Shown: positions 12,206 to 20,432, numbered from the stretch's first letter. The stretch: 64,000 nucleotides of DNA from Chitinophaga alhagiae (GCF_003568665.1 NZ_QXMH01000001.1:1674001-1738000), one strand, 5' to 3'. Numbers and translations: made by a program. Notes: generated by a model from the sequence alone, not told the origin.

Positions 12206-13903
12206 TTACAGGTACAGGGAAAAATATTCTGCCACCGGCCCCAGTGCCAGCGCGGGAAAGAAAGCCAGTGCGGCAATGATGAGGATCACGGCCATGGTCA
12301 TGACCCCAAACGTGACCGTATCTGTGCTGAGCGTGCCCGCAGACGCAGGAATGTGCTTCTTCTGCGCCAGCAGGCCGGCTATGGCCACCGGCCCCAGTAT
12401 GGGCAGGTACCGGGAGAGTATAAGCACAAAACCGGTGCTCACGTTCCAGAAAATATTATTGTCTCCCAGGCCTTCAAATCCAGATCCGTTATTGGCCGCG
12501 GCGGAAGTATACTCATACAGCATTTCGGAGAAACCATGGTGACCGGGGTTATTCAGCCAGCCAAGCTCCGGCTGCCGGGTAATAACGAAAGAAGACAGGG
12601 CGGTGCCCGCCAGTATCAGGAAGGGGTGCAGCAAAGCCACCAGCGCCGCAATTTTGATCTCCCGCGCTTCTACCTTATGCCCCATGAACTCGGGCGTACG
12701 GCCCACCATCAGACCTGAAATGAACACGGCAATGATGATGAAAACAAAGTAGTTCAGGATGCCCACCCCGCAGCCGCCATAAAAGCAATTGGTCATCATG
12801 GCCACCAGTTGCATCAGCCCGGTGAGCGGCATGGTACTATCATGAAAGCCATTTACAGAGCCGGTAGAAATAATGGTAGTGATGGTGCTCCAGTAGCCTG
12901 TTGCCGCGGGCCCAATACGCACCTCCTTGCCCTCCATGGCCCCGGTGGGCTGGGCAATGCCCATTTGTGCAATAGCCGGGTTGCCGTTCATTTCACTCAT
13001 CATGGAAGGAATAAGCAACAGCAGCATGCCCGCCGTCATAACCCCGAAAATGATATAGGAGAATTTTCTGCGGTTGATGAAAAACCCCAGGGCAAATACC
13101 ATGGCAATGGGAATGATCATCTGGGCAATGGCTTCCGTCATGTTGGTGAGGTAACTCGGATTTTCCAGCGGGTGAATGGAATTGGCCCCAAACCAGCCGC
13201 CGCCGTTGGTGCCCAGGTGTTTAATGGCTATCATGCCGGCGGCCGGCCCACGGGATACGCCAACGGTATCTCCCTGCAGGGTAACAATGGTATCCTTCCC
13301 CGCGTAGCTGGCCGGCGTGCCGTTAAACGCCAGCACCAGCGCTATGATCACGCAAAGGGGCAGCAGCAGGCGGGTATTTGTTTTTACGAGTATTTCCCAA
13401 AAGTTGCCCAGCTTGGTGGTGGTCTTCTCCCTGAAGGCCTTGAACAACACTATCAATGCTGCAATGCCGGTGGCCGCGCTCACAAATTGCAGGAAAGTGA
13501 TCACAAAAAGCTGGGTAAAATAGGTAAGCCCGCTTTCTCCGGAATAGTGCTGCAGGTTACAGTTCACCAAAAAGCTGATGGCCGTATTGAAGGCCAGGTC
13601 CGGCGTTTGGGCTGCATTGCCGTCCGGGTTGAGGGGCAGCCTGTCCTGGAAAACAAGCAGGAAAAAAGCGTATACGAACCAGATCATGTTGATGGTAAGA
13701 AGGGCCTTGAGGTGCTGCTTCCAGTTCATTTCCTCACGCGGGTTAATACCGCAAACGCGGTAGATCAAACGTTCCGCAGGACTTAAAAAATCAAGCAGCG
13801 TTCTTTCGCCCCTGAACACACGGGCAATGTACCTGCCCAGCGGTATGGCAATAAGCAGGGTGATGGCATAAGTGGCAATAACGCCCAATAGTTCGGTATT
13901 CAT
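12206..13903 (-). CDS. kdpA: Potassium-transporting ATPase KdpA subunit
   Basis: A 565-aa polytopic membrane protein of the SKT superfamily, with about ten helices. KdpA filter-region motifs are recognisable: NCNLQHYSGESGLTYFTQ, LGTNGGGWFGANSIHPLENP, TNCFYGGCGVGILNYF and SAAANNGSGFEGLGDNNIFW. It selects K+ and forms the translocation path with KdpB. ATG 13903 follows the kdpF stop by 4 bp. An additional ~25 residues after the first helix are within the range seen for Bacteroidota KdpA. Confidence 0.97.
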   Translation of the reverse strand: MNTELLGVIATYAITLLIAIPLGRYIARVFRGERTLLDFLSPAERLIYRVCGINPREEMNWKQHLKALLTINMIWFVYAFFLLVFQDRLPLNPDGNAAQTPDLAFNTAISFLVNCNLQHYSGESGLTYFTQLFVITFLQFVSAATGIAALIVLFKAFREKTTTKLGNFWEILVKTNTRLLLPLCVIIALVLAFNGTPASYAGKDTIVTLQGDTVGVSRGPAAGMIAIKHLGTNGGGWFGANSIHPLENPSYLTNMTEAIAQMIIPIAMVFALGFFINRRKFSYIIFGVMTAGMLLLLIPSMMSEMNGNPAIAQMGIAQPTGAMEGKEVRIGPAATGYWSTITTIISTGSVNGFHDSTMPLTGLMQLVAMMTNCFYGGCGVGILNYFVFIIIAVFISGLMVGRTPEFMGHKVEAREIKIAALVALLHPFLILAGTALSSFVITRQPELGWLNNPGHHGFSEMLYEYTSAAANNGSGFEGLGDNNIFWNVSTGFVLILSRYLPILGPVAIAGLLAQKKHIPASAGTLSTDTVTFGVMTMAVILIIAALAFFPALALGPVAEYFSLYL

Positions 13904-13907
13904 GATT

Positions 13908-13988
13908 TCAGAATTTTTCCGGCTTCAGCAATACATACAGCATGTAGCAGAACACCAGGATGGCCAGTACAAATAATACATTCATCAT
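13908..13988 (-). CDS. kdpF: KdpF-like small membrane subunit (25-26 aa)
   Basis: A very short frame, ATG at 13988 (or 13985) to TGA at 13910-13908. The product begins MNVLFVLAILVFCYMLYVLL and ends with KPEKF. One hydrophobic helix followed by a short P-E-K-F tail, placed immediately before kdpA, is the standard KdpF arrangement. KdpF stabilises the KdpABC complex by binding at the KdpA-KdpB interface. The call rests on position, length and the LLxPEKF ending. Confidence 0.88.
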   Translation of the reverse strand: MMNVLFVLAILVFCYMLYVLLKPEKF

Positions 13989-13993
13989 AACAG

Positions 13994-14077
13994 TCAGATT
14001 TTTTCAAGAAAGTCAACAGATCTGAAGAACAGCCAGAAGCAAACAAGCCCGGCCAGCAAAAGCAGTGCGATCATCAT
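13994..14077 (-). CDS. 27-aa single-helix membrane ORF upstream of kdpF
   Basis: ATG at 14077 (a second ATG follows) to TGA at 13996-13994, only 5 bp before the kdpF start. The product starts MMIALLLLAGLVCFWLFF and ends RSVDFLEKI: one transmembrane helix with a short charged tail. It mirrors KdpF in size and topology but has a different tail. It could be a second small subunit of the pump, a diverged KdpF duplicate, or a leader peptide. The tight operon spacing (20 bp from the upstream gene, 5 bp to kdpF) supports translation. No function is assigned. Confidence 0.6.
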   Translation of the reverse strand: MMIALLLLAGLVCFWLFFRSVDFLEKI

Positions 14078-14097
14078 ATGGAAAAGGTTTTGATTCT

Positions 14098-14427
14098 TTA
14101 AATAGCTTGCAAGTGTCTGCTGCGTACCTGCTGTAAAGAGGAGGGTAGCAGTTCCTTTACGGGCTGCGCGTCCAGGAAGGGAGACACAGCGTAAACGAAC
14201 ACGCCTTCAATGGCGGTTTTCAGCAGTTGGCTGCCATTCCTGTACAGTACGCCGGCCATCGAAAAACATTTTCTTGCCTCCTGCAATTGCCCCAGCCTGA
14301 TGAGCTGGCGGGTGTAAGTGGAAAAAGCGCTGATGGCGGTAGTAACAGCCGCCGTTGGCGGCATGCTGTACTTCAGCGCGGGAATTTGCAGGGCAATTAA
14401 AAGGGAGACTTTAGCATCCGGTAACAT
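14098..14427 (-). CDS. Conserved-looking 109-aa protein, first gene of the kdp operon
   Basis: A 109-aa soluble, mostly helical protein with no signal peptide. Recognisable stretches are AISAFSTYTRQLIRLGQLQEA and CFSMAGVLYRNGSQLLKTAIE, which look like a TPR-like helical hairpin. I recall similar short proteins at this place in other Bacteroidota kdp operons but cannot name the family with certainty. It is the promoter-proximal gene, 20 bp ahead of the 27-aa ORF. A role in Kdp regulation or assembly is conceivable but unproven. ATG 14427 leaves a 136-bp regulatory gap to the sigma-54-type regulator gene. Confidence 0.65.
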   Translation of the reverse strand: MLPDAKVSLLIALQIPALKYSMPPTAAVTTAISAFSTYTRQLIRLGQLQEARKCFSMAGVLYRNGSQLLKTAIEGVFVYAVSPFLDAQPVKELLPSSLQQVRSRHLQAI

Positions 14428-14450
14428 ATCTATGTTTTTGCCCGGGTAAT

Positions 14451-14467
14451 AACGAGCGGAATGCCAA
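14451..14467 (-). promoter_or_regulatory. Possible sigma-54 (-24/-12) promoter of the kdp operon, imperfect
   Basis: On the minus strand the 17-mer TTGGCATTCCGCTCGTT resembles YTGGCACGrnnnTTGCw. The -24 GG is present, but the -12 element reads CGT instead of TGC. It would start transcription roughly 10-15 nt before ATG 14427. It is of interest because a sigma-54-dependent regulator gene lies immediately upstream. It is a weak match and could be chance. Confidence 0.3.
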
Positions 14468-14521
14468 AAGAGTTAACAATATGGCTGTCAATTAATTAGA
14501 CACATTCGCAGCCATGAAGCA

Positions 14522-14540
14522 CCATGCAGAAATTGCATGG
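14522..14540. promoter_or_regulatory. Palindrome CCATGCA-n5-TGCATGG, candidate activator site for kdp
   Basis: Perfect 7-bp arms separated by GAAAT. It lies about 95-115 bp upstream of the first kdp gene, where NtrC-type activators usually bind, and also just past the stop of the regulator gene. No second copy is visible nearby; TGTC-n9-GACA at 14486-14502 is a weaker dyad. Confidence 0.4.
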
Positions 14541-14563
14541 CACCCTGCAAAAACGGGGTACTT

Positions 14564-15907
14564 TCAGACGGTTATATTGTATTCTTTGATCTTGTTGTAG
14601 AGCGTGGTCAATCCTATCTGCAGCATTTCCGCTGCTTTGGTTTTATTGCCTTTGGCGTATTGCAGCACCCGGGCAATATGCTGTTTTTCCACTTCCGCCA
14701 GGGACAGGGAGGATGGCTCTCCGGCAGGGGCGGCCATATGGAACTCAATGGGCAGCGCGTCTGCATCCAGTTCTGCTGTATTCGTTAAAATAACGGCCCG
14801 CTCAATAACATTGCGCAGCTCCCGTATGTTGCCGCGCCAGTTATGGGCCTGCAGGGCCTTTGCGAAGGCGGGGCTCATGCCGTTTATCCTTTTGTTGTTT
14901 TTAGGCGCCAGCTGGCGGAGGAAGTATTCGGCCAGGAGGGGAATGTCTTTACGCCGTTCGTTCAGTGAAGGCAGTTGTATCTGGAAAGCGGAAAGCCGGT
15001 AATAAAGGTCTGCCCGGAAATGGCCGCTTTCTATTTCACGTTCGGGCGTGCGGTTGGTGGCGGCAATAATGCGGATGTTCACCTGCAGGGGTTTGGCATC
15101 GCCTACCTTGTAAAACTCTTGTGTTTCCAGTACGCGCAGCAGCTTGGCCTGCAGCTCAATTGGCATTTCACCTATCTCGTCCAGGAAAAGGGTGCCGTTG
15201 TGCGCTTCCTCCAGGAAGCCTTTTTTATCTTTCAGGGCGCCTGTAAAAGCGCCCGCTTTATGTCCGAACAGTTCACTTTCCAGCAGCTCTTTCCCGAAGG
15301 CGCTACAGTTCACCGCCACAAAGGGCTGCATTTTGCGAGCGCTGGCGCGGTGAATGGCCTGTGCAAACACTTCCTTGCCGGAACCTGTTTCTCCCAGTAG
15401 CAGCACGGTTACATCGGTGGCCGCTACCTTCCGGGCCAGGGCAATGGCGTTCCTGATTTCGGGAGACTGCCCGATGATATTGTCAAAATCATATTTGCCG
15501 CTGATGCGGTTTTCCAGAGAACGGATGCGAAACTGGAGCAAAGCCTTGTCCATGGCCTTGCTGGTGAGCGGTAGCATGCGGCTGTTGTCATCTCCCTTCG
15601 TAATATAATCGAAAGCGCCGTTCTTGATGGCCTGTACCCCGTCTGCAATGTTGCCGTAGGCGGTGAGCACTATTATTTCTATTTCGGGATAGCGGGCCTT
15701 GATAGCTTGCGTCAGCTCCACGCCGTTGGCATCCGGTAGCTTAACGTCAGATAACACCACCTGCACTTCTTCCTTTTCCAGCAACTTCCAGGCTGCTTTG
15801 GCGTCTTTCGCTTCCAGCACGGCATACCCTTCCCTGCCCAGGAGGCGGGCCAGCAGCTTGCGCAGCTGGTCTTCGTCATCTATAATCAGTATTTGACCTG
15901 TTGACAT
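14564..15907 (-). CDS. Sigma-54-dependent response regulator (NtrC family), probable kdp regulator
   Basis: A 447-aa protein. The receiver has phospho-acceptor Asp54 in VVLSDVKLPDANG. The AAA+ domain has Walker A GETGSGKE, the sigma-54 contact loop GAFTGA and Walker B GTLFLDEIGE. A C-terminal Fis-type helix-turn-helix reads GNKTKAAEMLQIGLTTLYNKI. It should activate RNA polymerase carrying sigma-54. It lies immediately upstream of, and in the same direction as, the kdp operon, separated by 136 bp. It is therefore the likely partner of the split KdpD sensor, replacing the OmpR-type KdpE of proteobacteria. Pairing is inferred from position. Its own -7 box is at 15916-15923. Confidence 0.9.
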   Translation of the reverse strand: MSTGQILIIDDEDQLRKLLARLLGREGYAVLEAKDAKAAWKLLEKEEVQVVLSDVKLPDANGVELTQAIKARYPEIEIIVLTAYGNIADGVQAIKNGAFDYITKGDDNSRMLPLTSKAMDKALLQFRIRSLENRISGKYDFDNIIGQSPEIRNAIALARKVAATDVTVLLLGETGSGKEVFAQAIHRASARKMQPFVAVNCSAFGKELLESELFGHKAGAFTGALKDKKGFLEEAHNGTLFLDEIGEMPIELQAKLLRVLETQEFYKVGDAKPLQVNIRIIAATNRTPEREIESGHFRADLYYRLSAFQIQLPSLNERRKDIPLLAEYFLRQLAPKNNKRINGMSPAFAKALQAHNWRGNIRELRNVIERAVILTNTAELDADALPIEFHMAAPAGEPSSLSLAEVEKQHIARVLQYAKGNKTKAAEMLQIGLTTLYNKIKEYNITV

Positions 15908-15915
15908 AACAGCTG

Positions 15916-15923
15916 CAAAGGTA
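15916..15923 (-). promoter_or_regulatory. -7 box TACCTTTG of the response-regulator gene
   Basis: TAnnTTTG on the minus strand, only 8 bp before ATG 15907, implying a nearly leaderless mRNA. No clear -33 TTG was found at the usual distance. Confidence 0.4.
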
Positions 15924-15934
15924 GGGGAAAGGGC

Positions 15935-16429
15935 CTATCTTGCATCCGTTGTTTTCTGGTTCCTTTTGACGGTAACAGCCCCAATGACAGATGCCAGCCC
16001 GCCCAGCACGGCGTTGGTAACAAACAGGTTGCCCAGTAAGAATATCCAGAAACCTTCTCTTTTGTAGCTGCTATACTCGCTCATGCGTGTACCATCTGAA
16101 GGCAGGTTGCCGGTAGTGCCCGGCGGCGGCTCTGTGGCCAGGTGGAAAATAATATGCGCAGTAGATACCATCACAATAAAGATAGCGGAAGCCAGCAAGC
16201 CCATTACAAACAGGTTGCTCAAAGAAGCTCTTCCGCCCATGGCCTTGTTGACATGTATAATGAACAGCAGCACGCCTACAAACAGCACGCCGTTGGCTAT
16301 ATAGCCGGTCCACAGGTCTGAAGACCACTGGGTCATATAAAACACCATGGTTAGTACGATGCCGATCAATGACATCAATACCCCGTATATCACAGCCAGT
16401 TTCAAAGGTGAATGCAGACGTGTTTCCAT
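15935..16429 (-). CDS. DUF4199 family membrane protein
   Basis: 164 aa from ATG 16429; the frame is open to 16525, but that part overlaps the upstream small gene and looks non-native. There are four predicted helices: LAVIYGVLMSLIGIVLTMVFY, GYIANGVLFVGVLLFIIHV, NLFVMGLLASAIFIVMVST and FWIFLLGNLFVTNAVLGGLAS. The layout, with the polar HVNKAMGGRASLSNLF segment after helix 2, matches DUF4199 proteins, which are almost confined to Bacteroidota and have no known function. It follows the YtxH-like ORF by 26 bp at the end of the ku-ligD transcription unit. Confidence 0.75.
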   Translation of the reverse strand: METRLHSPLKLAVIYGVLMSLIGIVLTMVFYMTQWSSDLWTGYIANGVLFVGVLLFIIHVNKAMGGRASLSNLFVMGLLASAIFIVMVSTAHIIFHLATEPPPGTTGNLPSDGTRMSEYSSYKREGFWIFLLGNLFVTNAVLGGLASVIGAVTVKRNQKTTDAR

Positions 16430-16455
16430 ATGCTGTTTTTTAAGTGAGCAAATAG

Positions 16456-16602
16456 TTATGTTCCTCCCCGCTTCAGTACTCTCTTTGTTATTGCCTTCAT
16501 TTTGCATTCCAGCATTTTCACCCACTCCTCACGGCGGGGCGATGTTAATACAAAGCCAATAAACGTGCCTATCATCAGCCCTTTTATAAAATATTTATTC
16601 AT
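16456..16602 (-). CDS. YtxH-like small membrane protein (48 aa)
   Basis: ATG 16602 to TAA at 16458-16456. The start overlaps the ligD stop by 8 bp (ATGAATAA). The N-terminal helix KGLMIGTFIGFVLTSPRREE has the GxxxG pattern and the Pro-Arg turn typical of YtxH-like stress proteins (usually GLLIGA...FAPKSG). A basic tail follows (WVKMLECKMKAITKRVLKR). It is probably membrane-anchored with a cytoplasmic basic tail. Coupled translation with ligD is likely. The family resemblance is short and should be treated as tentative. Confidence 0.6.
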   Translation of the reverse strand: MNKYFIKGLMIGTFIGFVLTSPRREEWVKMLECKMKAITKRVLKRGGT

Positions 16603-19420
16603 TTTTCACAGTTTTTAATATTGCCCTGAGGTTGTTTTTCACCTTCATAATGCCCGCCCATAGCTCACCTTCGGCTTGCAGACGTTTTACGGTGTTGCCT
16701 ATATGAAAATTGCGGATGCTGAGGTTCTTATTCACCTCTTCCCAATGCAGGGGCGTAGATACGGTAGCACCAGGCCTGGGCCGCACTGAATAGGGAGCGG
16801 CTATGGTTTGCCCTTTGCTGTTCTGTAAAAAATCCACATACACTTTTTTTACCCGGGCGGATTTTGCGCGGGTAACACTGGTAATGTCCGGCAGGCGCGC
16901 ATGCACTTCCCGCGCTACAAACTCTGCAAAAAGGCGGCAGGTCTCATACGGATAACGGGCGCCGGTTGGTATGTAGATGTGCAGCCCGGTGGCGCCGGAG
17001 GTTTTGCAGAAAGAGCGGATGTCAAATTCATCCAGCACGGCGCGTACCGTGTTGGCCGTTGTTACCACATGTTTGAAATCAATTTCACCGGGGTCCAGGT
17101 CTATCACAATATAGTCAGGCGCATCCGGCTTGCCGGTCCTTGACAGCCAGGGGTTCACTTCAATGCAGCCGAGGTTGATCATATAAGCCAGGGTTGCCTC
17201 GTTATTGCAAATGAGATAGTCTACCGTTTTATTGGAAGAGGCGGAGTGTACCGGCAATGTTTTGAGCCAGGAAGGAATAGTTTTTACATCAAGGTCTTTC
17301 TGGTAAAAACTCTGCCCGTTAATACCGTTGGGAAAACGGTGCAGGGAGAGCGGCCGGTCTTTAAGGTGCGGCACCAAGTAATCCGCTATCTCCAGGTAAT
17401 AGTCAATGAGCTGGCCCTTGGTGATCTTTTCATCAGGCCAATAGATCTTTTGCTGGTTGGTGAGTGCCACCTGCTGCCGGTTGAGCGTAAGCGTACGGTC
17501 GTTTTCGGCAGCGCCCTTCCCGGGAGCGGCCATTTTTTTAACGGCGGGGGCGGCTGCTTTGGCCGTTTTTTTGCCGGCGGGGCTTTTGGCGGCCGTAGCC
17601 TTTTTGCCTGCCGCGCTTTTACGGGTGGCCGCTTTTTTTGCGGCGGCGCTGCTGCCCGCTTTGGCCGTTACTGGCGTGCCGTTCACAGTTATTTCTCCTG
17701 AAGATGCTTTTTTGCCTGCCATGGTAATATGTTTAGGGAGTTCTCTTTTTACCTGCTTTGCCGGCTTGTCTTCCCGCAGCGCAATAAAAATGGGCTGCCG
17801 CAGATTGCCGCCGCCCGTCCATTCAGAAAATTTCACCTCGCATACCAATACCGGCTTTACCCAGGTAATAGGCATGTTGGTCGTTACTTTTTTATCAAAA
17901 GGAGAGCCGGCCTGCACATAAGGTTGCAGCTTTGCGTGCACCTCTCCAAGCAACTGTTCATTAAACCCGCCGCCGCAGTGCCCAATATATTCCAGCTTGT
18001 TGCCTTCATATACGCCCAGCACCAGGGCGCCCAGCTTTTTACGGCTGCCGCGCGGCGCGGTAAATCCGCAAACAACTGCCTCCTGCCGGTTGAGCACTTT
18101 TATTTTCAGCCAGTTGAGGCTGCGGTTGCCCTCTGTATAGGCGCTGCTGCCGTTTTTGGCAATAATACCCTCCCAACCGGCCCCGGCGGCCTTTTTAAAG
18201 AGCCGTAGGCCTTTGGTGGCTACGTGGTCCGAGTATTGAACGAGGGGATTATCCAGCTGGGATATGATCTCTTGCAGCAGCGCTTTTCTTTCCAGCAGGG
18301 TCAGCTCTTTCAAATCATGGCCGTTCAGGTACAACAGGTCAAACACCTCATATACGAGGTTGCCTTGTCTGGTGGTCTTATAATTTTGAAGCGATTGAAA
18401 ATCAGAGCGCTCTTTTTTTCCCAGCACAACAATTTCGCCGTCAAGCACCACGTTGTGGGGAATTTCCTCTACAGCTTTCCTGATAACGGCGTATTGTTCA
18501 TTAAAGGATATCTGGTTGCGGGAATAAAGCTCGGCCCTGCCTTTTTCTACATTGGCCATGGTGCGGTAACCGTCCCATTTGGTTTCAAATACCCAGCCCT
18601 CCCGGTCAAAGGGCTCGTCTACCAGCGTGGTGAGCATGGGCTTGTACCACTCCTTCATGGGGGTCAGCTGTTCCGTTGGCTCAGCGGCTTTTTTTTTAGC
18701 GGCTTTGGTGGAAGAGGCGGCGCTTTTGGAGGATGCAGTTTTAGTGGGCCGTTTAGAGGCGGCGCTTTTGGAGGATGCAGTTTTAGCAGGCCGTTTAGCG
18801 GCGGCTTTGGCAGCGCTGCTTTTTGCAGCCGTTTTCGCCGGGGCCTTCTTTTCTCCCGCGCTCCCCCGCTGTTTGTCTATCACCCGTTGCGGGGTATGGT
18901 CTTCACTGTTGTATTTGCCTGTAACCGCGTATTTGTCTTTATGTTTGATGAGGAGCCATGCATTTTCATCCCGGCCTTTCATTTTCACCAGCGCAAATTC
19001 CCCTTTCAGCTTTTTGCCATGCAGCACCACCTTCAGGTTGCCGGAGCGCCATTCCCGCAGGGCTTCCTTGTCAAAGGCTTTGCCGTTGCTTTCCAGCAGC
19101 TCGTAGGTGCCTTTGTCCCAAAGGTAAACATACCCGGCCCCGTAGTTGCCGGCGGGTATCTCTCCCTGAAAGTCTTTATAGTCATACGGGTGATCTTCCA
19201 CTTCCATGGCCAGCCGTTTGTCTTCCGGGTTCAGGGAAGGGCCTTTGGGCACGGCCCAGCTTTTCAGCGCCCCGTCTATTTCCAGCCGGAAATCGTAGTG
19301 CAGGCGGGTAGCGTGGTGGCGTTGCACTACAAAAATGTGCTTCCCGCCTTTAGACTTGCCGGCCGCCGGTTCGCTGGTCTGTTTAAAATCCCGTTTCTTT
19401 TTATACGTACTTAAACTCAT
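16595..19420 (-). CDS. ligD: ATP-dependent DNA ligase LigD (phosphoesterase - ligase - polymerase)
   Basis: A 941-aa three-domain NHEJ enzyme. Residues ~25-170 form the 3'-phosphoesterase (HIFVVQRHHATRLHYDFRLE, HPYDYKDFQGEIPAGNYG). The ligase domain (~255-560) has the adenylated Lys281 in FETKWDGYRTM and motif EGIIAKN. The polymerase/primase domain (~640-935) has the metal-binding stretch YIVIDLDPGE and SGATGLHIYIP. Two Lys/Ala/Ser-rich linkers separate the domains (about 188-250 and 565-640); the first contains a 42-bp tandem duplication. It repairs double-strand breaks with Ku, whose stop codon overlaps this ATG (19417-19420). Domain order is the one usual in Bacteroidota. Confidence 0.96.
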   Translation of the reverse strand: MSLSTYKKKRDFKQTSEPAAGKSKGGKHIFVVQRHHATRLHYDFRLEIDGALKSWAVPKGPSLNPEDKRLAMEVEDHPYDYKDFQGEIPAGNYGAGYVYLWDKGTYELLESNGKAFDKEALREWRSGNLKVVLHGKKLKGEFALVKMKGRDENAWLLIKHKDKYAVTGKYNSEDHTPQRVIDKQRGSAGEKKAPAKTAAKSSAAKAAAKRPAKTASSKSAASKRPTKTASSKSAASSTKAAKKKAAEPTEQLTPMKEWYKPMLTTLVDEPFDREGWVFETKWDGYRTMANVEKGRAELYSRNQISFNEQYAVIRKAVEEIPHNVVLDGEIVVLGKKERSDFQSLQNYKTTRQGNLVYEVFDLLYLNGHDLKELTLLERKALLQEIISQLDNPLVQYSDHVATKGLRLFKKAAGAGWEGIIAKNGSSAYTEGNRSLNWLKIKVLNRQEAVVCGFTAPRGSRKKLGALVLGVYEGNKLEYIGHCGGGFNEQLLGEVHAKLQPYVQAGSPFDKKVTTNMPITWVKPVLVCEVKFSEWTGGGNLRQPIFIALREDKPAKQVKRELPKHITMAGKKASSGEITVNGTPVTAKAGSSAAAKKAATRKSAAGKKATAAKSPAGKKTAKAAAPAVKKMAAPGKGAAENDRTLTLNRQQVALTNQQKIYWPDEKITKGQLIDYYLEIADYLVPHLKDRPLSLHRFPNGINGQSFYQKDLDVKTIPSWLKTLPVHSASSNKTVDYLICNNEATLAYMINLGCIEVNPWLSRTGKPDAPDYIVIDLDPGEIDFKHVVTTANTVRAVLDEFDIRSFCKTSGATGLHIYIPTGARYPYETCRLFAEFVAREVHARLPDITSVTRAKSARVKKVYVDFLQNSKGQTIAAPYSVRPRPGATVSTPLHWEEVNKNLSIRNFHIGNTVKRLQAEGELWAGIMKVKNNLRAILKTVKNE
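18714..18797. repeat. 42-bp tandem duplication inside the ligD linker
   Basis: Two units, 18714-18755 and 18756-18797, differ at only two positions. They encode two near-identical 14-residue Lys/Ser/Ala segments in frame (KRP-A/T-KTASSKSAAS). This suggests recent linker growth by slippage or unequal exchange without breaking the reading frame. Confidence 0.8.
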
Positions 19421-20193
19421 GACACCCGTTTTTTATTACCGCCCAGGCTGGCCTTCAACTGGTCAAACAGCTCTGTGCTCTTGGTATGTACCACCCGCAG
19501 TTTCTTCACGGCCGGGCGTTTGCCGGAGGCCTTGGCCTTGATGATCTTCAGCAGTTCTTTCCGGTACTCGTCTTTATACTGGGTGATGTCAAAAGCCGCT
19601 GTATACTGGTCTACCAGTTTAACCGCCATATCCAGCTCCTTTTTGGCTATTTTGACATTGGACGGCAGGGAAAGGTCTTTCGGGTCCCTGATCTCTTCCG
19701 CAAAGCGCAGGCGGTGCAGTACCAGGTAATCCTCCTTGGGGCGGACAATAGACAGGTGCTCCGCGGAGCGCAGCACAAACAGGCTGATGCCTACCTTGTC
19801 TGTTTTGGCGAGGGTTTGCAGCAGCAGTTCATATGCTTTGTCGCCCCCCTTGTCCGGCTCAATGTAGTACGGCGTTTCAAAATACATGTCGTCTATCTCC
19901 GCCGCGTCTACAAAAGAAGATATTTCTATGATCTTGCTCTTTTTGGGACTGGCATTGGCAAAATCATCCTCCTCCAGCACTACGTATTCATCGTTATAGT
20001 TATAGGCCTTAACGATGTTCTCCCAGGCCACTTCCTTCCCCGTTTTTTCGTTGATCCGCTGAAAGCGGATGTGAGAATGGTCTTTTTTGTCCAGCATGTC
20101 CAGGTCAAGCCTGCTTTCCTGGGTGGCGCTGTACAGTTTAACCGGTATGTTCACCAGCCCGAAGCCGATGCTGCCGCTCCATATTGCTCTCAT
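19417..20193 (-). CDS. ku: Ku protein, non-homologous end joining
   Basis: A 258-aa single-domain bacterial Ku. It begins MRAIWSGSIGFGLVNIPVKL, the family signature, followed by ITEKTGKEV-like NEKTGKEVAWENIVKAY, the YFETPYYIEP strand, and YDLxxLRFAEEIRDP-type VLHRLRFAEEIRDP. Ku dimers ring DNA ends and recruit LigD, encoded by the overlapping downstream gene. The C-terminal lysine-rich extension is short (KAKASGKRPAVKKLR). ATG 20193 begins exactly at the conserved N-terminus. Confidence 0.96.
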   Translation of the reverse strand: MRAIWSGSIGFGLVNIPVKLYSATQESRLDLDMLDKKDHSHIRFQRINEKTGKEVAWENIVKAYNYNDEYVVLEEDDFANASPKKSKIIEISSFVDAAEIDDMYFETPYYIEPDKGGDKAYELLLQTLAKTDKVGISLFVLRSAEHLSIVRPKEDYLVLHRLRFAEEIRDPKDLSLPSNVKIAKKELDMAVKLVDQYTAAFDITQYKDEYRKELLKIIKAKASGKRPAVKKLRVVHTKSTELFDQLKASLGGNKKRVS

Positions 20194-20241
20194 GGTTGCA
20201 AGATTTAGGAGGTATACAACAATGATTATACCACTACCCCT

Positions 20242-20271
20242 TAAAAAAAACCGCCCCGGGACCGGGACGGT
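20242..20271 (-). terminator. GC hairpin with T-run upstream of ku
   Basis: ACCGCCCCGG and CCGGGACGGT (20250-20271) pair with one mismatch around GA. On the minus strand the stem is followed by TTTTTTTTAA. It could insulate ku from antisense transcription coming through 20433-20801. The remainder of the 20194-20432 gap is AT-rich and shows no gene. Confidence 0.5.
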
Positions 20272-20432
20272 AAGTCATTCTATAAATATGCATAACTATG
20301 GGGGAATACATTCTTCTTACGTTCTTCTGCTAAAAATGGGGTATTATTTTTCTTCAAGGCATGGCCAATAATTAGGCCATTTTTCTATGGCATACCTTTT
20401 GAATTTTCAACAGCAGAAACAAACTGTTTTTT

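Noticed and set aside
14531-14555. Plus-strand TGGCACCCTGC as a sigma-54 promoter
   Set aside because: GG and GC are only 8 bp apart instead of 12, and no plus-strand gene follows.
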